Assembly: GCA_047630275.1 (NCBI GenBank) | Contig: JBLHVN010000003.1 | Coordinates: 1-64,000 of the forward strand | Direction of reading: 5' to 3' | Length of the DNA stretch: 64,000 nt | DNA from: GCA-2720865 sp047630275 | GTDB taxonomy: Bacteria > Bdellovibrionota > Bacteriovoracia > Bacteriovoracales > Bacteriovoracaceae | Part shown: positions 16,163 to 24,292 of the stretch, one piece after another | Numbering within the stretch: the first letter of the stretch is position 1 | How the letters are laid out: the number at the start of each line of letters is the position of its first letter | Notes under the pieces: model-generated | What the model saw: the letters and a program-made list of their open reading frames with translations, nothing else | The model's database searches: none | What the model was told of the DNA's origin: nothing | Made by a program: the position numbers and the translations under genes

Positions 16163-18574
16163 TTAACCTTGTTTTAAGAAATATCCAGCAGACTCTAAGC
16201 TATTAATAATCTTAGTTTCCGATTCCTTAATAAAATCACCTTCTAGAGTTCTTTCAGGGTTGAAGAACGTCGTCCTAAGGGTTACAGATTTTCGGTCACT
16301 TGAGTGCTCATAAACATTAACTATTTTGTTATGTTTAATTTCTTTTATTTTAATCTTTGAAAGAACTTCCAATAACTTAGAAACGTCAGTTTCTGAAGAA
16401 ACATCAAGAGTATAATCAAAGGTTGCTTCAGGAAACTTTGCCAGAGGAGAATACTTGGTCTTATCTTTCATTGGCTTTGTCTCAAAACTTGAAAGATCAA
16501 GTAAGGCCATAGAAAGGTGGCCCTTTATCTTATTTTTCTTGAGTAAAAGAGGATGGATACTAAAGAGACTACCCCAAGGCTTACCCATAATTCTGATATT
16601 TTTAAATTCAAAAGGATGTAGCCCACTCCAATTCTCATCTACGACTAAGCTTTTAAATTTAGCGTGCTTCTCAACAATATCCGCTGGAAGAGACAGGTTG
16701 CCCGATAGCCTCTCCATTGTGTTTATCAATTCTAAAAAGGGTGATTTCTCTTTAGAGTAAAACATGACAGCTAAAACATTCTTTTCTTTTTCAAAGTCTG
16801 GATAGATTCTTCCTATTTCAAAACACCTATACTGATCAAAGTTTTTTGCATTCTTTGAAGCAGCTTCTAAAAGAGTTGGAATTAAGCTATCTCTCATGCG
16901 GTCATGATCTTTTGATATTGAGTTGAGAATTCTAAGGCCTTCTGTAATAGGCCAATCAGCTTTTTTTAAGAGTTTTTCCCCAACAAGAGGATAGGTCATC
17001 ACTTCATAAGACTCTGCATTCATACTTAGGAAACTTCTAATACTCCTATGAATACTTTGCGCGACTGTTAACCTAACAGGGCTTACAGGTAACATAGGTC
17101 CTTCAGGTGTTATATTGTCGTAACCGATTATTCTTCCAATTTCTTCAATTAAATCTGCATCACATTCAAGATCTTTAGTAGATCTATAACTTGGAACAGT
17201 CACTTTAAGATCATCAGCCTTTTCTTCAACTAGAAAATCAAGGCTCTTAAAAATACTTATGATTTGTTTTTTCTCCAGCTCTTTTCCTAGAACCTTACAG
17301 ACATGGGCTGGAGAAATATTGATTTGAAGTGGAGAGAATAAGCTTAAATTTTCTCCGCAGTACACAGGTTTTCCTACGACTTTTGCTTCTGGACAAATCT
17401 CTAAGATCAACTCAACTAATCTTAAGAGTGATCTATATGTTAACTGGCTATCAAGAGTTTTTTCAAAACGCTGAGATGAATCTGTTCTGAGTCCCATGCG
17501 TGTTGAGGTACTACGAACCTCCGCTGGTTTCCAATTAGCTACTTCTAAAAAGAGATTGGTGGTTTTTTCAGTTACACCAGAAGAGGCTCCCCCCATAATC
17601 CCAGCGATGACAAGAGGCTTCTTTGCGTCAGCAATTATAGTATCAGTTGGTTTTAAGTCCCTCTCTACTTCATCGAGGGTCGTGAATTTTTCTTCACCTG
17701 CTTTTTTAATCACAAGCTTATCTTCTTCAATTTCATCACGGTCAAAGATATGATTAGGCATCCCAAGCTCCGTCATTACATAGTTTGAAATATCTACTAT
17801 GCTATTGATAGGTCTTAGTCCCACAGCCGTTAGTCTTCTTTGCATCCATGCAGGAGATTCTGAAACAGTAATATTAGAAATTGAAAGTCCCCAGTAAGCT
17901 AAACAAGAAGTTTCCCCTTCAATAACAGGTGTAATAGGAGCGGCTTCATCAGTAAAATGAGCTTCAATTTTCTTTACAAATTTTTCATCAAAGGGATTCT
18001 TTAGTTCTTTTTCATAGAGAGCAGAAAACTCTCTCGCTATACCATAATGACCCCAAAGATCAGGTCTATGCGTAAGGGATTTATTATCAACGTCGAGTAG
18101 AATATCACTCTTTTGACCAAGGTATTCACCAAGTGTCATTCCTAATTTTGAATCTGAAGGAAGTTCAACAATACCTTCTGAAGAATCAGCAAGTCCTAAT
18201 TCCTCTTCAGAACAGAGCATCCCCTCAGAGAGGATGCCTCTAATTTTCTTTGGCTCTAAAGTAAAACCTATAGGAAGAGTTGTTCCAATCGGTGCGTAAT
18301 GAGTCTTAAGGCCCACCTTTACATTTGAGGCTCCACAGACAACTCTTGCATTTTGACTTTCACCAAAGTTAAAAGTGACTAAATTTAACTTATCAGCTTC
18401 AGGATGCTTCTCGATGCTTACGATTTCAGCAATCTTAATCTGACTTAAGTAGGCTCCGGATTCAATGACTTCTTCTACTTCCGCAGTGCCAAGGGTAAAC
18501 CTGACTCCTAAGTCCTTAGATGAAACATTTGGTAGTTCGACAAATTCAGAAATCCATTCAGTAGAAATAAGCAT
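16163..18574 (-). CDS. pheT: Phenylalanine-tRNA ligase beta subunit
   Basis: 803 aa, full length. Domains in order: N-terminal tRNA-binding OB fold (IKIAEIVSIEKHPEADKLNL), B3/4 editing domain, B5 (LPVSPVRL region before SIHRSIRSFLSM), core pseudo-catalytic domain, and C-terminal FDX-ACB anticodon-binding domain ending SLESAGYFLKQ. With PheS it forms the alpha2-beta2 enzyme that charges tRNA-Phe. The ATG has AGGA 6 nt upstream and lies 8 nt after the pheS stop. Confidence 0.97.
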   Translation of the reverse strand: MLISTEWISEFVELPNVSSKDLGVRFTLGTAEVEEVIESGAYLSQIKIAEIVSIEKHPEADKLNLVTFNFGESQNARVVCGASNVKVGLKTHYAPIGTTLPIGFTLEPKKIRGILSEGMLCSEEELGLADSSEGIVELPSDSKLGMTLGEYLGQKSDILLDVDNKSLTHRPDLWGHYGIAREFSALYEKELKNPFDEKFVKKIEAHFTDEAAPITPVIEGETSCLAYWGLSISNITVSESPAWMQRRLTAVGLRPINSIVDISNYVMTELGMPNHIFDRDEIEEDKLVIKKAGEEKFTTLDEVERDLKPTDTIIADAKKPLVIAGIMGGASSGVTEKTTNLFLEVANWKPAEVRSTSTRMGLRTDSSQRFEKTLDSQLTYRSLLRLVELILEICPEAKVVGKPVYCGENLSLFSPLQINISPAHVCKVLGKELEKKQIISIFKSLDFLVEEKADDLKVTVPSYRSTKDLECDADLIEEIGRIIGYDNITPEGPMLPVSPVRLTVAQSIHRSIRSFLSMNAESYEVMTYPLVGEKLLKKADWPITEGLRILNSISKDHDRMRDSLIPTLLEAASKNAKNFDQYRCFEIGRIYPDFEKEKNVLAVMFYSKEKSPFLELINTMERLSGNLSLPADIVEKHAKFKSLVVDENWSGLHPFEFKNIRIMGKPWGSLFSIHPLLLKKNKIKGHLSMALLDLSSFETKPMKDKTKYSPLAKFPEATFDYTLDVSSETDVSKLLEVLSKIKIKEIKHNKIVNVYEHSSDRKSVTLRTTFFNPERTLEGDFIKESETKIINSLESAGYFLKQG

Positions 18575-18582
18575 ATATAATC

Positions 18583-19647
18583 CTAAAAAGTTTTAAATTG
18601 TTCAGAGAAACGTAAATCGGCACTATGAAGATGTCTAATATCATCGATGTGATACCTCATCATAACTAACCTATCGAGGCCTAAGCCAAAAGCAAATCCA
18701 TTGAATTCTTCAGGGTCAATTCCCCCCGACTTTAGAACATTAGGATGAACCATTCCGCAGGGAAGAAGTTCAACCCATCCTACTTGCTTACAAACACTAC
18801 AACCATTGCCCTTACAAATAAGGCATTTGATATCTAATTCAAAACCAGGCTCAACAAAGGGAAAGAAACCTGGTCTTAATCTCACTTCAACTTCTTTCTT
18901 AAATATTTCACTTAAAAGTGATTTCATAAAATAGATAAGATTAGATACGGAAATATTCTTTCCAACCATCATTCCTTCTAATTGATGAAAAACCATTTCA
19001 TGACTTGCGTCAGTTCTTTCACACCGAAAGACTTTCCCAGGGGCTATAAACCGAAAAGGTGGCTTACGAGACATCATCCCTCTTACTTGGATGGTGCTAG
19101 TATGGGTTCTTAACAAATATTTTTTCTCGTCCGTATCGGTATGAGGATCATGAAACCAAAAGGTATCCTGCATATCTCGTGCAGGGTGATCGTCAGGAAT
19201 GTTCAGGGCTTCAAAGTTGTGAAACTCATCTTCTATATGTGGCCCATCTAAAATATCAAAGCCCATTGAGAGGAAGATATCCTCAATTTCATTTTGAATG
19301 ATAGTGACGGGATGGATCCCACCATGTCTTGTGTTAGAGGCCATAACTGAATCTGTTAGGCTTAAGTCTCTTTTTTGACCTGCTAACTTTTCATTAATAG
19401 CCTCTATTTCGATTCTGTTTAATTTTTCATTTATAAGTTCTTGAATTTCGTTCTTAACTTTATTTGCAGCGGGCCCTAATTCTTTTTTCTCTTCAGGAGA
19501 ACAATCTCTTAGTCCTCCTAAGATCTGAGAGATGGCACCTTTTTTCCCAAGGTATTCAGACTTTAGATTGAGAATATCGGCTTCTTTTGTGAGGCTTTCT
19601 AATGATGACTTAAACTCTAAGAACAGTTTTTCTAACTTTTCTAACAC
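18583..19647 (-). CDS. pheS: Phenylalanine-tRNA ligase alpha subunit
   Basis: 354 aa. N-terminal coiled-coil arm, then the class II catalytic core with motif 2 (FRCERTDASHEMVFHQLEG) and motif 3 (GFAFGLGLDRLVMMRY). A Cys cluster CLICKGNGCSVCKQVGW gives a CxxCxxxxCxxC zinc-like site found in some PheS proteins. The start is GTG at 19647 with GGGGAG 4 nt upstream. It begins 36 nt after a terminator that ends an upstream non-coding RNA; no T-box core was found. Confidence 0.97.
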   Translation of the reverse strand: MLEKLEKLFLEFKSSLESLTKEADILNLKSEYLGKKGAISQILGGLRDCSPEEKKELGPAANKVKNEIQELINEKLNRIEIEAINEKLAGQKRDLSLTDSVMASNTRHGGIHPVTIIQNEIEDIFLSMGFDILDGPHIEDEFHNFEALNIPDDHPARDMQDTFWFHDPHTDTDEKKYLLRTHTSTIQVRGMMSRKPPFRFIAPGKVFRCERTDASHEMVFHQLEGMMVGKNISVSNLIYFMKSLLSEIFKKEVEVRLRPGFFPFVEPGFELDIKCLICKGNGCSVCKQVGWVELLPCGMVHPNVLKSGGIDPEEFNGFAFGLGLDRLVMMRYHIDDIRHLHSADLRFSEQFKTF

Positions 19648-19682
19648 GGGGCTCCCCTTCCTTATAGATGCCCGTTATATTG

Positions 19683-19713
19683 ACAAAAAAAAAGGGGATG
19701 AACAAGCATCCCC
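19683..19713 (-). terminator. Rho-independent terminator of the non-coding RNA
   Basis: On the minus strand GGGGATG-CTTGTT-CATCCCC forms a perfect 7-bp stem followed directly by nine T residues. It lies between the structured RNA and pheS, so the RNA ends here and pheS needs its own start or read-through. Confidence 0.85.
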
Positions 19714-19735
19714 CGAATATAAATCTATACTGATA

Positions 19736-20103
19736 GTTAGAATTTTTCACGCTCTATGGCGTTTAGTCCCGGGTGTTCTACGGCACTTGTGAAAAAACAC
19801 TCCTGGTTAAGCAAGCAAGTTTCACCGGCTATCCATGAACTCCGTAATGGATAATTTTGTTTGAATGTCTGAAGCTAAGCTACGGACCCATTGGCCTCCC
19901 AAAGACTCTCACCCTCCCTCCAAGAATCGCTCACCACGATTCATGACCCGTTCCGTACCTGGCAATGCCAGCAAGGGGGCGGCCTTCTCCGCTACGGCAA
20001 CCATCAACCCATCTGCAAAGCATTACGGGTGGTGGCTTTGTTCGAGAAGACTTTCGTACAACTCTCACCTTTTTCCACGGGGTTTCTTAAGAGTAATTTT
20101 AAC
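19736..20103 (-). ncRNA. Unidentified structured non-coding RNA, about 370 nt plus terminator
   Basis: The stretch has no gene but is 49% G+C (176 of 360 bases in 19741-20100) in an AT-rich window. It has a TATAAT box 7-8 nt upstream and a strong terminator downstream. The predicted 5' end (GTTAAAATT) can pair with 3' AATTCTAAC at 8 of 9 positions, closing the molecule. Internal hairpins include CTGGCATTGCCAG, GAATCG/CGATTC, ATCCAT/ATGGAT and ACGC/GCGT. CCGTAG occurs three times (19778-19783, 19880-19885, 19992-19997). A GAAAGTC and an AGATG..ATGGTTGCC recall RNase P conserved regions I and V, but their spacing and the lack of other conserved regions argue against a normal RNase P; tmRNA, SRP RNA and T-box features are absent. 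Confidence 0.75.
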
Positions 20104-20656
20104 GCCGAGTATTATATGAATCAAGCTTTTGTAGCTTAAGGCTTTCATGAAGTTCAATTCTGGTGTGATTAAAGAAGCTTATGACCTCATTTTCTTTGTA
20201 ATCCGGATAGGTCCATTCTAGCGGTGAATATGTGCCAGAAATGTATAAGAGGTTTAAATCAGCGTAGACACCCTTGCCAAGGTAGGGTCTGTGACCATAA
20301 ATCTTGCCAGTTCCTAGGATTATATTCTCTAAAGTCATTAGCCCGGGGTCTATATTGATATGCCTTCCGTCTCCCTCTCTCTTATCTTCCTGTTCAACGC
20401 CCCAGAGCTTAGCTTCCACTAGAACTTCTCGATCATAGAGCTTTTTAGAGACAACTAAAAGCCTCTGTAAGCTCTCCTTCGGTCCCATTTCTTTTGAGTA
20501 ATATTCAATCATGGGGTTATGACTAGGTTTAAAGATTTCAGCTTCTCCCCATTGACTCTCCCAAAGCCCTACAGCTTCTTCTTGATTAATTAATTCTGAA
20601 TTAAAGAGTAGGCTTGCAAAGAGAAAGCCTGGTGGCGGTAAAAAAAGGGAGCTCAT
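20099..20656 (-). CDS. DUF4416 family protein
   Basis: 185 aa. The segments INIDPGLMTLENIILGTGK, YGHRPYLGKGVYADLNLLYI and LEWTYPDYKENEVISFF are the conserved core of DUF4416, a family of unknown function common in deltaproteobacteria-like lineages. No signal peptide or membrane helix is evident. Its ATG overlaps the stop of the heptose-kinase-like gene (ATGA), so the two are coupled. The end of its coding sequence contains the promoter of the structured RNA. Confidence 0.85.
   Translation of the reverse strand: MSSLFLPPPGFLFASLLFNSELINQEEAVGLWESQWGEAEIFKPSHNPMIEYYSKEMGPKESLQRLLVVSKKLYDREVLVEAKLWGVEQEDKREGDGRHINIDPGLMTLENIILGTGKIYGHRPYLGKGVYADLNLLYISGTYSPLEWTYPDYKENEVISFFNHTRIELHESLKLQKLDSYNTRR
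20111..20116 (-). promoter_or_regulatory. -10 box of the non-coding RNA
   Basis: A perfect TATAAT on the minus strand, 7-8 nt before the predicted RNA start at 20103/20104. The sequence at -35 spacing (TTAAGC, 20134-20139) is weak. The discriminator ACTCGGC is GC-rich, as in stable-RNA promoters. The promoter lies inside the last codons of the DUF4416 gene. Confidence 0.65.
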
Positions 20657-21678
20657 TTATAGCGTAGCCTCAAGCGGTTGTAAAAATCGGATAGCTCTTC
20701 CGTATCAACAGTGGCCGTCCCTCTTTTTCCAACGACAACTCCTGCCCCGCAGTTTCCTATCCAAGCGGCTTCTTCCAAGCTCGCCCCTGATTGAATGGCT
20801 ATTGTTAAAAGAGTGATGCTCGTATCCCCAGCCCCAGAGACATCAAAGACCTCTGGCGCAACAGTTGGGATCCTTTTAAGTTTTGGATCCTCAAGACTCA
20901 TAAGCCCCATTCCTTCGGGTCCAAGAGTAATGACGACTTGTTTTAGGTCTAGTTTATCAAGGAGGATCTCCCCCATTTCTTCAATTGATTTTTGATTAAA
21001 GCCATAGCCTAATGACTCAAGCATAATCCTGCATTCTGCAAGATTTGGCTTTAATAAGTCAGCCCCTTTATATACTAGGGGATTCGTTTTCCTTCCGGGG
21101 TCTACTGAAACAAAGATGCCAAGTTCCTTTGCTTTTTTTATAGAATCTTGAGTTAACTTTTCTGTTAACATTCCCTTAGAGTAATCTTCTATGATCATCG
21201 CTGAGTGATTCGGAAGTAAATCTTCAACTCTCTTAAAGAGCATGGCCTCAGTTTCACTATCAATCGTTTCCGAGGACTCATAATCAATTCGACAAATCTG
21301 TTGAGCCGATGTTGTTGCCCTCTCTTTGTAGGTAGTCATCCTTCCTGCGGAGCGTACTATTCCCCAAGTCTTCAAGTCACAAGCCTCGAGTAAGTTCTCT
21401 AATTGATCTGCAAATTTATCTTCTCCAACAACACCACAAAGTGTTGATGAAACTTCCAGTGTCTTCAAGTTGTGCGAAATATTGGCCGCTAGTCCTAACT
21501 TCTCCCATTCTTTAGTCACTCTCAATACAGGAACCGGAGCTTCAGGAGAAATTCTATTAACCTCACCAAAAGTGTATTTATCAACGCCAACATCTCCTAG
21601 GACAAAGACCGGTTTTAATTTCTTAAAACCAGATGTTATCTCAGTAAATCTTTTTACATTTATCAATGGTGCTGTCAT
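20653..21678 (-). CDS. RfaE1/HldA-like sugar kinase (PfkB family)
   Basis: 341 aa. VFVLGDVGVDKYTFGEVNRI followed by SPEAPVPVLRV matches the N-terminal signature of D-glycero-beta-D-manno-heptose-7-phosphate kinase. The C-terminal PfkB motif is FDVSGAGDTSITLLTIAIQS with its catalytic aspartate. The adenylyltransferase half of bifunctional HldE is absent, so this is the kinase-only type; no partner adenylyltransferase is in the window. Adjacent heptosyltransferase supports a role in ADP-heptose supply for LPS core. Confidence 0.85.
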   Translation of the reverse strand: MTAPLINVKRFTEITSGFKKLKPVFVLGDVGVDKYTFGEVNRISPEAPVPVLRVTKEWEKLGLAANISHNLKTLEVSSTLCGVVGEDKFADQLENLLEACDLKTWGIVRSAGRMTTYKERATTSAQQICRIDYESSETIDSETEAMLFKRVEDLLPNHSAMIIEDYSKGMLTEKLTQDSIKKAKELGIFVSVDPGRKTNPLVYKGADLLKPNLAECRIMLESLGYGFNQKSIEEMGEILLDKLDLKQVVITLGPEGMGLMSLEDPKLKRIPTVAPEVFDVSGAGDTSITLLTIAIQSGASLEEAAWIGNCGAGVVVGKRGTATVDTEELSDFYNRLRLRYK

Positions 21679-21685
21679 ATGAACC

Positions 21686-22783
21686 TCAATCTTTTAACTC
21701 TGTTAATTCGAAGATGGCATTAAAAACATCTTCCACCTCAATCTTCGCCATGCATTCAAAATAAGGACAAGTCTTACCTGCGCATTCAAATTGTTCCCCA
21801 CAAACCACATCTGGAACAACAACCTTTGTTCTCTCATCCCGATTAAAGGGGCCCCATCTTGAGGCGCTCTGAACCTTAATAGGAGAATAGAGCCCGATCA
21901 TTTTAAGACCAAGGGTATTGGCGATATGAGTGGTCCCTGTACTCGGACCTATAAATAGATCAACGGTACTTAAAAATGAAATATAATGCCTAAGTCCCTT
22001 CACTGAGCCGTCAAAAAAAAGGATTTTCTTTTTTAAAAAAGCATAATCATCTCTGACTAATTGCTCTCTAAGGCCTGTAAGGAATTTCTCATCGCTTGGA
22101 GTAAAACTAATAACGTAAGTAAAACGGTTAGGCATTTCGCTTTCTATTCTTTTTAATAGGCGAGCATAATTACGGCTGGCCCAATTGAGCGTATGCCCTG
22201 TCATGCCGGGATGAATGACAAGAATTTCACTTCCACCTTCTGGGGCATCCTTCTCTTTAACTTCTTTAAAAGAGATCTTTGCTTCTTCTTTCTCTGCATT
22301 GCTGACGTAGATCATTGGTGAAAATGATTTCCTCTCGCTGCTTTTATAAATGGTCCCTAATGGAGAGAGTAAATTAAGGTTATAATCACTTTCGTGCATG
22401 CTAACTAAGCTTCGGCTTTGCCTAACTGCTTTATTTAAAAACACAAATGATTGCCATTTAGATTTAAGGCCACCTCTAAAGGGAATTCCAAGCTTCCAAG
22501 ACACCATGCCAGGGAGGTGAGAGCCTCCTACATGAAAGAAAGTATCGGCATTAAAGCTTTTAAACTTTTCGCTTAGGAACTTATTTTTTTTATAGAGGCT
22601 TTGATTCTTATCGAGGACCCAACATTCATCAACATAAGGGTGATTGATAAAGAGGTCCTTACAAACAGGTGAAACTATAAAAGCTATCTTAGACCCGGGG
22701 TATTTATCTTTGAGGAACTTCCCCATGGGAAGGGTGAGAATAGTATCACCAATAGCATCTGTTCTATTGATTACAATATTCAA
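21686..22783 (-). CDS. LPS heptosyltransferase, glycosyltransferase family 9
   Basis: 365 aa. NRTDAIGDTILTLPMGKFLK at the N-terminus, VIHPGMTGHTLNWASRNYAR in the middle and LFIGPSTGTTHIANTLGLKM near the C-terminus are the three recognisable GT9 blocks, the last binding ADP-heptose. A cluster of cysteines (VVCGEQFECAGKTCPYFECM) near the C-terminus resembles one seen in some WaaF-like proteins. It overlaps the cmk stop by ATGA and is 7 nt from the heptose-kinase-like gene. Confidence 0.88.
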   Translation of the reverse strand: MNIVINRTDAIGDTILTLPMGKFLKDKYPGSKIAFIVSPVCKDLFINHPYVDECWVLDKNQSLYKKNKFLSEKFKSFNADTFFHVGGSHLPGMVSWKLGIPFRGGLKSKWQSFVFLNKAVRQSRSLVSMHESDYNLNLLSPLGTIYKSSERKSFSPMIYVSNAEKEEAKISFKEVKEKDAPEGGSEILVIHPGMTGHTLNWASRNYARLLKRIESEMPNRFTYVISFTPSDEKFLTGLREQLVRDDYAFLKKKILFFDGSVKGLRHYISFLSTVDLFIGPSTGTTHIANTLGLKMIGLYSPIKVQSASRWGPFNRDERTKVVVPDVVCGEQFECAGKTCPYFECMAKIEVEDVFNAIFELTELKD

Positions 22784-23469
22784 ATTTCAATCCCTTGCTT
22801 TTTTGCTTTCTCAAGAACAAGATCTTTCAAAGTAGACATTGTTTTATCTAAGCATTCACCATTTTCAACTAGCATAGCATCATCGGTTTGAATCAATGGA
22901 GAATGTGACCTGTTTCGATCAGACTTATCCCTCTCTTCAATATCATGAACAATCTGCTCCAGCGTAAGACCTACTTGGCCCTTTGCTTCTAGTTCTTCTA
23001 ATCTTCTAGAAGCTCTAAGTTCTGTCTTAGTCGTGATAAAGAATTTACAAAATGAATCAGGAAAAACAACTGAACCAATATCACGCCCTTCCATGACACA
23101 AATACTAGTGCTCGGAAGAGTTCTTTGAAAATCAACTAAAAAAGAGCGAACAGAAGGCACTTGAGAGATGATACTGGCGAGCTTACTAACTTCATGCTCT
23201 CTGATCTTCTCAGTAAGATTGACCCCGTCAATTTCAATTAAGTTTGTTTCAGACTGACCATACTTAAGGTCGATACTTTTTAAAAAGCTAGATAAGAGCT
23301 CCCCTTCTTCAAAAGGAATAGATTTCTCATTGGCCCAATAACCTAGGGCCCTATACATGGCCCCTGTGTCTATGTAGAGAAGTCCGAGATCTTTGGCCAA
23401 CATCCTGGCACAAGTGCTTTTACCACTACCACTAGGTCCATCAATGGCTATGACCCTTTGCGTTTTCAA
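22780..23469 (-). CDS. cmk: Cytidylate kinase
   Basis: 229 aa from a TTG at 23469, chosen because AAGGAGAG lies 4 nt upstream and the length fits the family; a longer frame opens at 23502. P-loop IDGPSGSGKST, then YIDTGAMYRALG, the CMP-binding insert, CVMEGRDIGSVVFPD and the lid DRNRSHSPL. It phosphorylates CMP/dCMP. It is coupled to the heptosyltransferase, placing a housekeeping gene in an LPS block. Confidence 0.95.
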   Translation of the reverse strand: MKTQRVIAIDGPSGSGKSTCARMLAKDLGLLYIDTGAMYRALGYWANEKSIPFEEGELLSSFLKSIDLKYGQSETNLIEIDGVNLTEKIREHEVSKLASIISQVPSVRSFLVDFQRTLPSTSICVMEGRDIGSVVFPDSFCKFFITTKTELRASRRLEELEAKGQVGLTLEQIVHDIEERDKSDRNRSHSPLIQTDDAMLVENGECLDKTMSTLKDLVLEKAKKQGIEI

Positions 23470-23527
23470 TTTGCTCTCCTTAGCTAAGGGGTATTTTAGC
23501 AAGAATTTGAACTATAACAAAAGACCT

Positions 23528-24166
23528 TTATAGGATCTCAATACTATTTCCGCGGGCCAAGGACTTGGCCTTTTCAGCTTCGTGGCGGAGCAGATAATAA
23601 CGGCTTCTTACTTTATCCCAATACTTCATCCTTGGAACACCGCTAGTACGTATTCTGCGTAAAAGGCCGCTGCGTCCAAGGTTATAGGCCATGGTCGCTA
23701 ATTTATGATTGCCCTTAAAGCGCACTAGTAGTTTCTTGAGGTAATAGGTACCAAGGAGGATATTGCCTTTAGGGTCTAACCAATGAGGGACTCTTGAAGT
23801 TGGAATCTCTTCGAGGATTTCAATGGCCGTGGTCGGCATAAGCTGCATAAGCCCTCGAGCACCCTTTTTACTAATGGCCCTAGGGTTAAAACTTGATTCA
23901 GTCCAAATGATGGCCGTTACCCATAAAGGGTCTAAACGCATCTTTATGCTAACTTCAATAATATGTTCCGGTGAGATGACTTTCTTTTTAAACTTCTTTT
24001 TTAAAAGGCTACCAATCCCTTCTCTCATTTCACTTTGAGAGAATTGGGAAATATCCAACCAGCTTATTTGGTTATAATTGAAAAAGTTATGCTTAGGGCC
24101 TTCTAACGGGGGAGTAAATCCTAAGAAGAAGAGAACACCAAGCGTCATTAATAATTTAAATTGCAT
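23528..24166 (-). CDS. Lytic transglycosylase (SLT domain)
   Basis: 212 aa with a signal peptide (MQFKLLMTLGVLFFLGFTPP). The catalytic domain shows IIWTESSFNPRAISKKGARG with the active-site glutamate, LMQLMPTTAIEIL, a stretch that fixes GNILLGTYYLKKLL, and AYNLGRSG. It would cut peptidoglycan glycan strands in the periplasm. It stands upstream of cmk with a 58-nt gap and is divergent from the DUF255 gene. Confidence 0.9.
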   Translation of the reverse strand: MQFKLLMTLGVLFFLGFTPPLEGPKHNFFNYNQISWLDISQFSQSEMREGIGSLLKKKFKKKVISPEHIIEVSIKMRLDPLWVTAIIWTESSFNPRAISKKGARGLMQLMPTTAIEILEEIPTSRVPHWLDPKGNILLGTYYLKKLLVRFKGNHKLATMAYNLGRSGLLRRIRTSGVPRMKYWDKVRSRYYLLRHEAEKAKSLARGNSIEIL

Positions 24167-24292
24167 CCTATGGGCTTAATGCCTTTGATGTCCTTTTGAG
24201 TCAAGTAATGACGCGATTCAAAGTTAAATCTTTTGCAGTGGCGTAAGGCCTTAACTACAATAGGTATCTAAATTTACATTTTGGTGGAAACT

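Noticed and set aside
19870..19895. tRNA-like start (GGGTCCGTAGCTTAGC) inside the RNA
   Set aside because: The D-stem cannot pair and there is no anticodon or T arm.
19648..20100. T-box riboswitch controlling pheS
   Set aside because: No antiterminator core of the type TGGNACCGCG and no Stem I signature; the terminator is better explained as the end of an independent RNA.
19736..20103. RNase P RNA (rnpB) or tmRNA
   Set aside because: Only GAAAGTC and an AGATG..ATGGTTGCC word recall RNase P; they lie too close together, and the ACAGAA and GGTAA-type conserved regions in the right order are missing. No tRNA-like ends or tag frame for tmRNA. Left as unidentified RNA.
19865..20139. Small plus-strand reading frames opposite the structured RNA
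   Set aside because: No ribosome-binding sites, biased composition from GC-rich RNA, overlapping each other in different frames.
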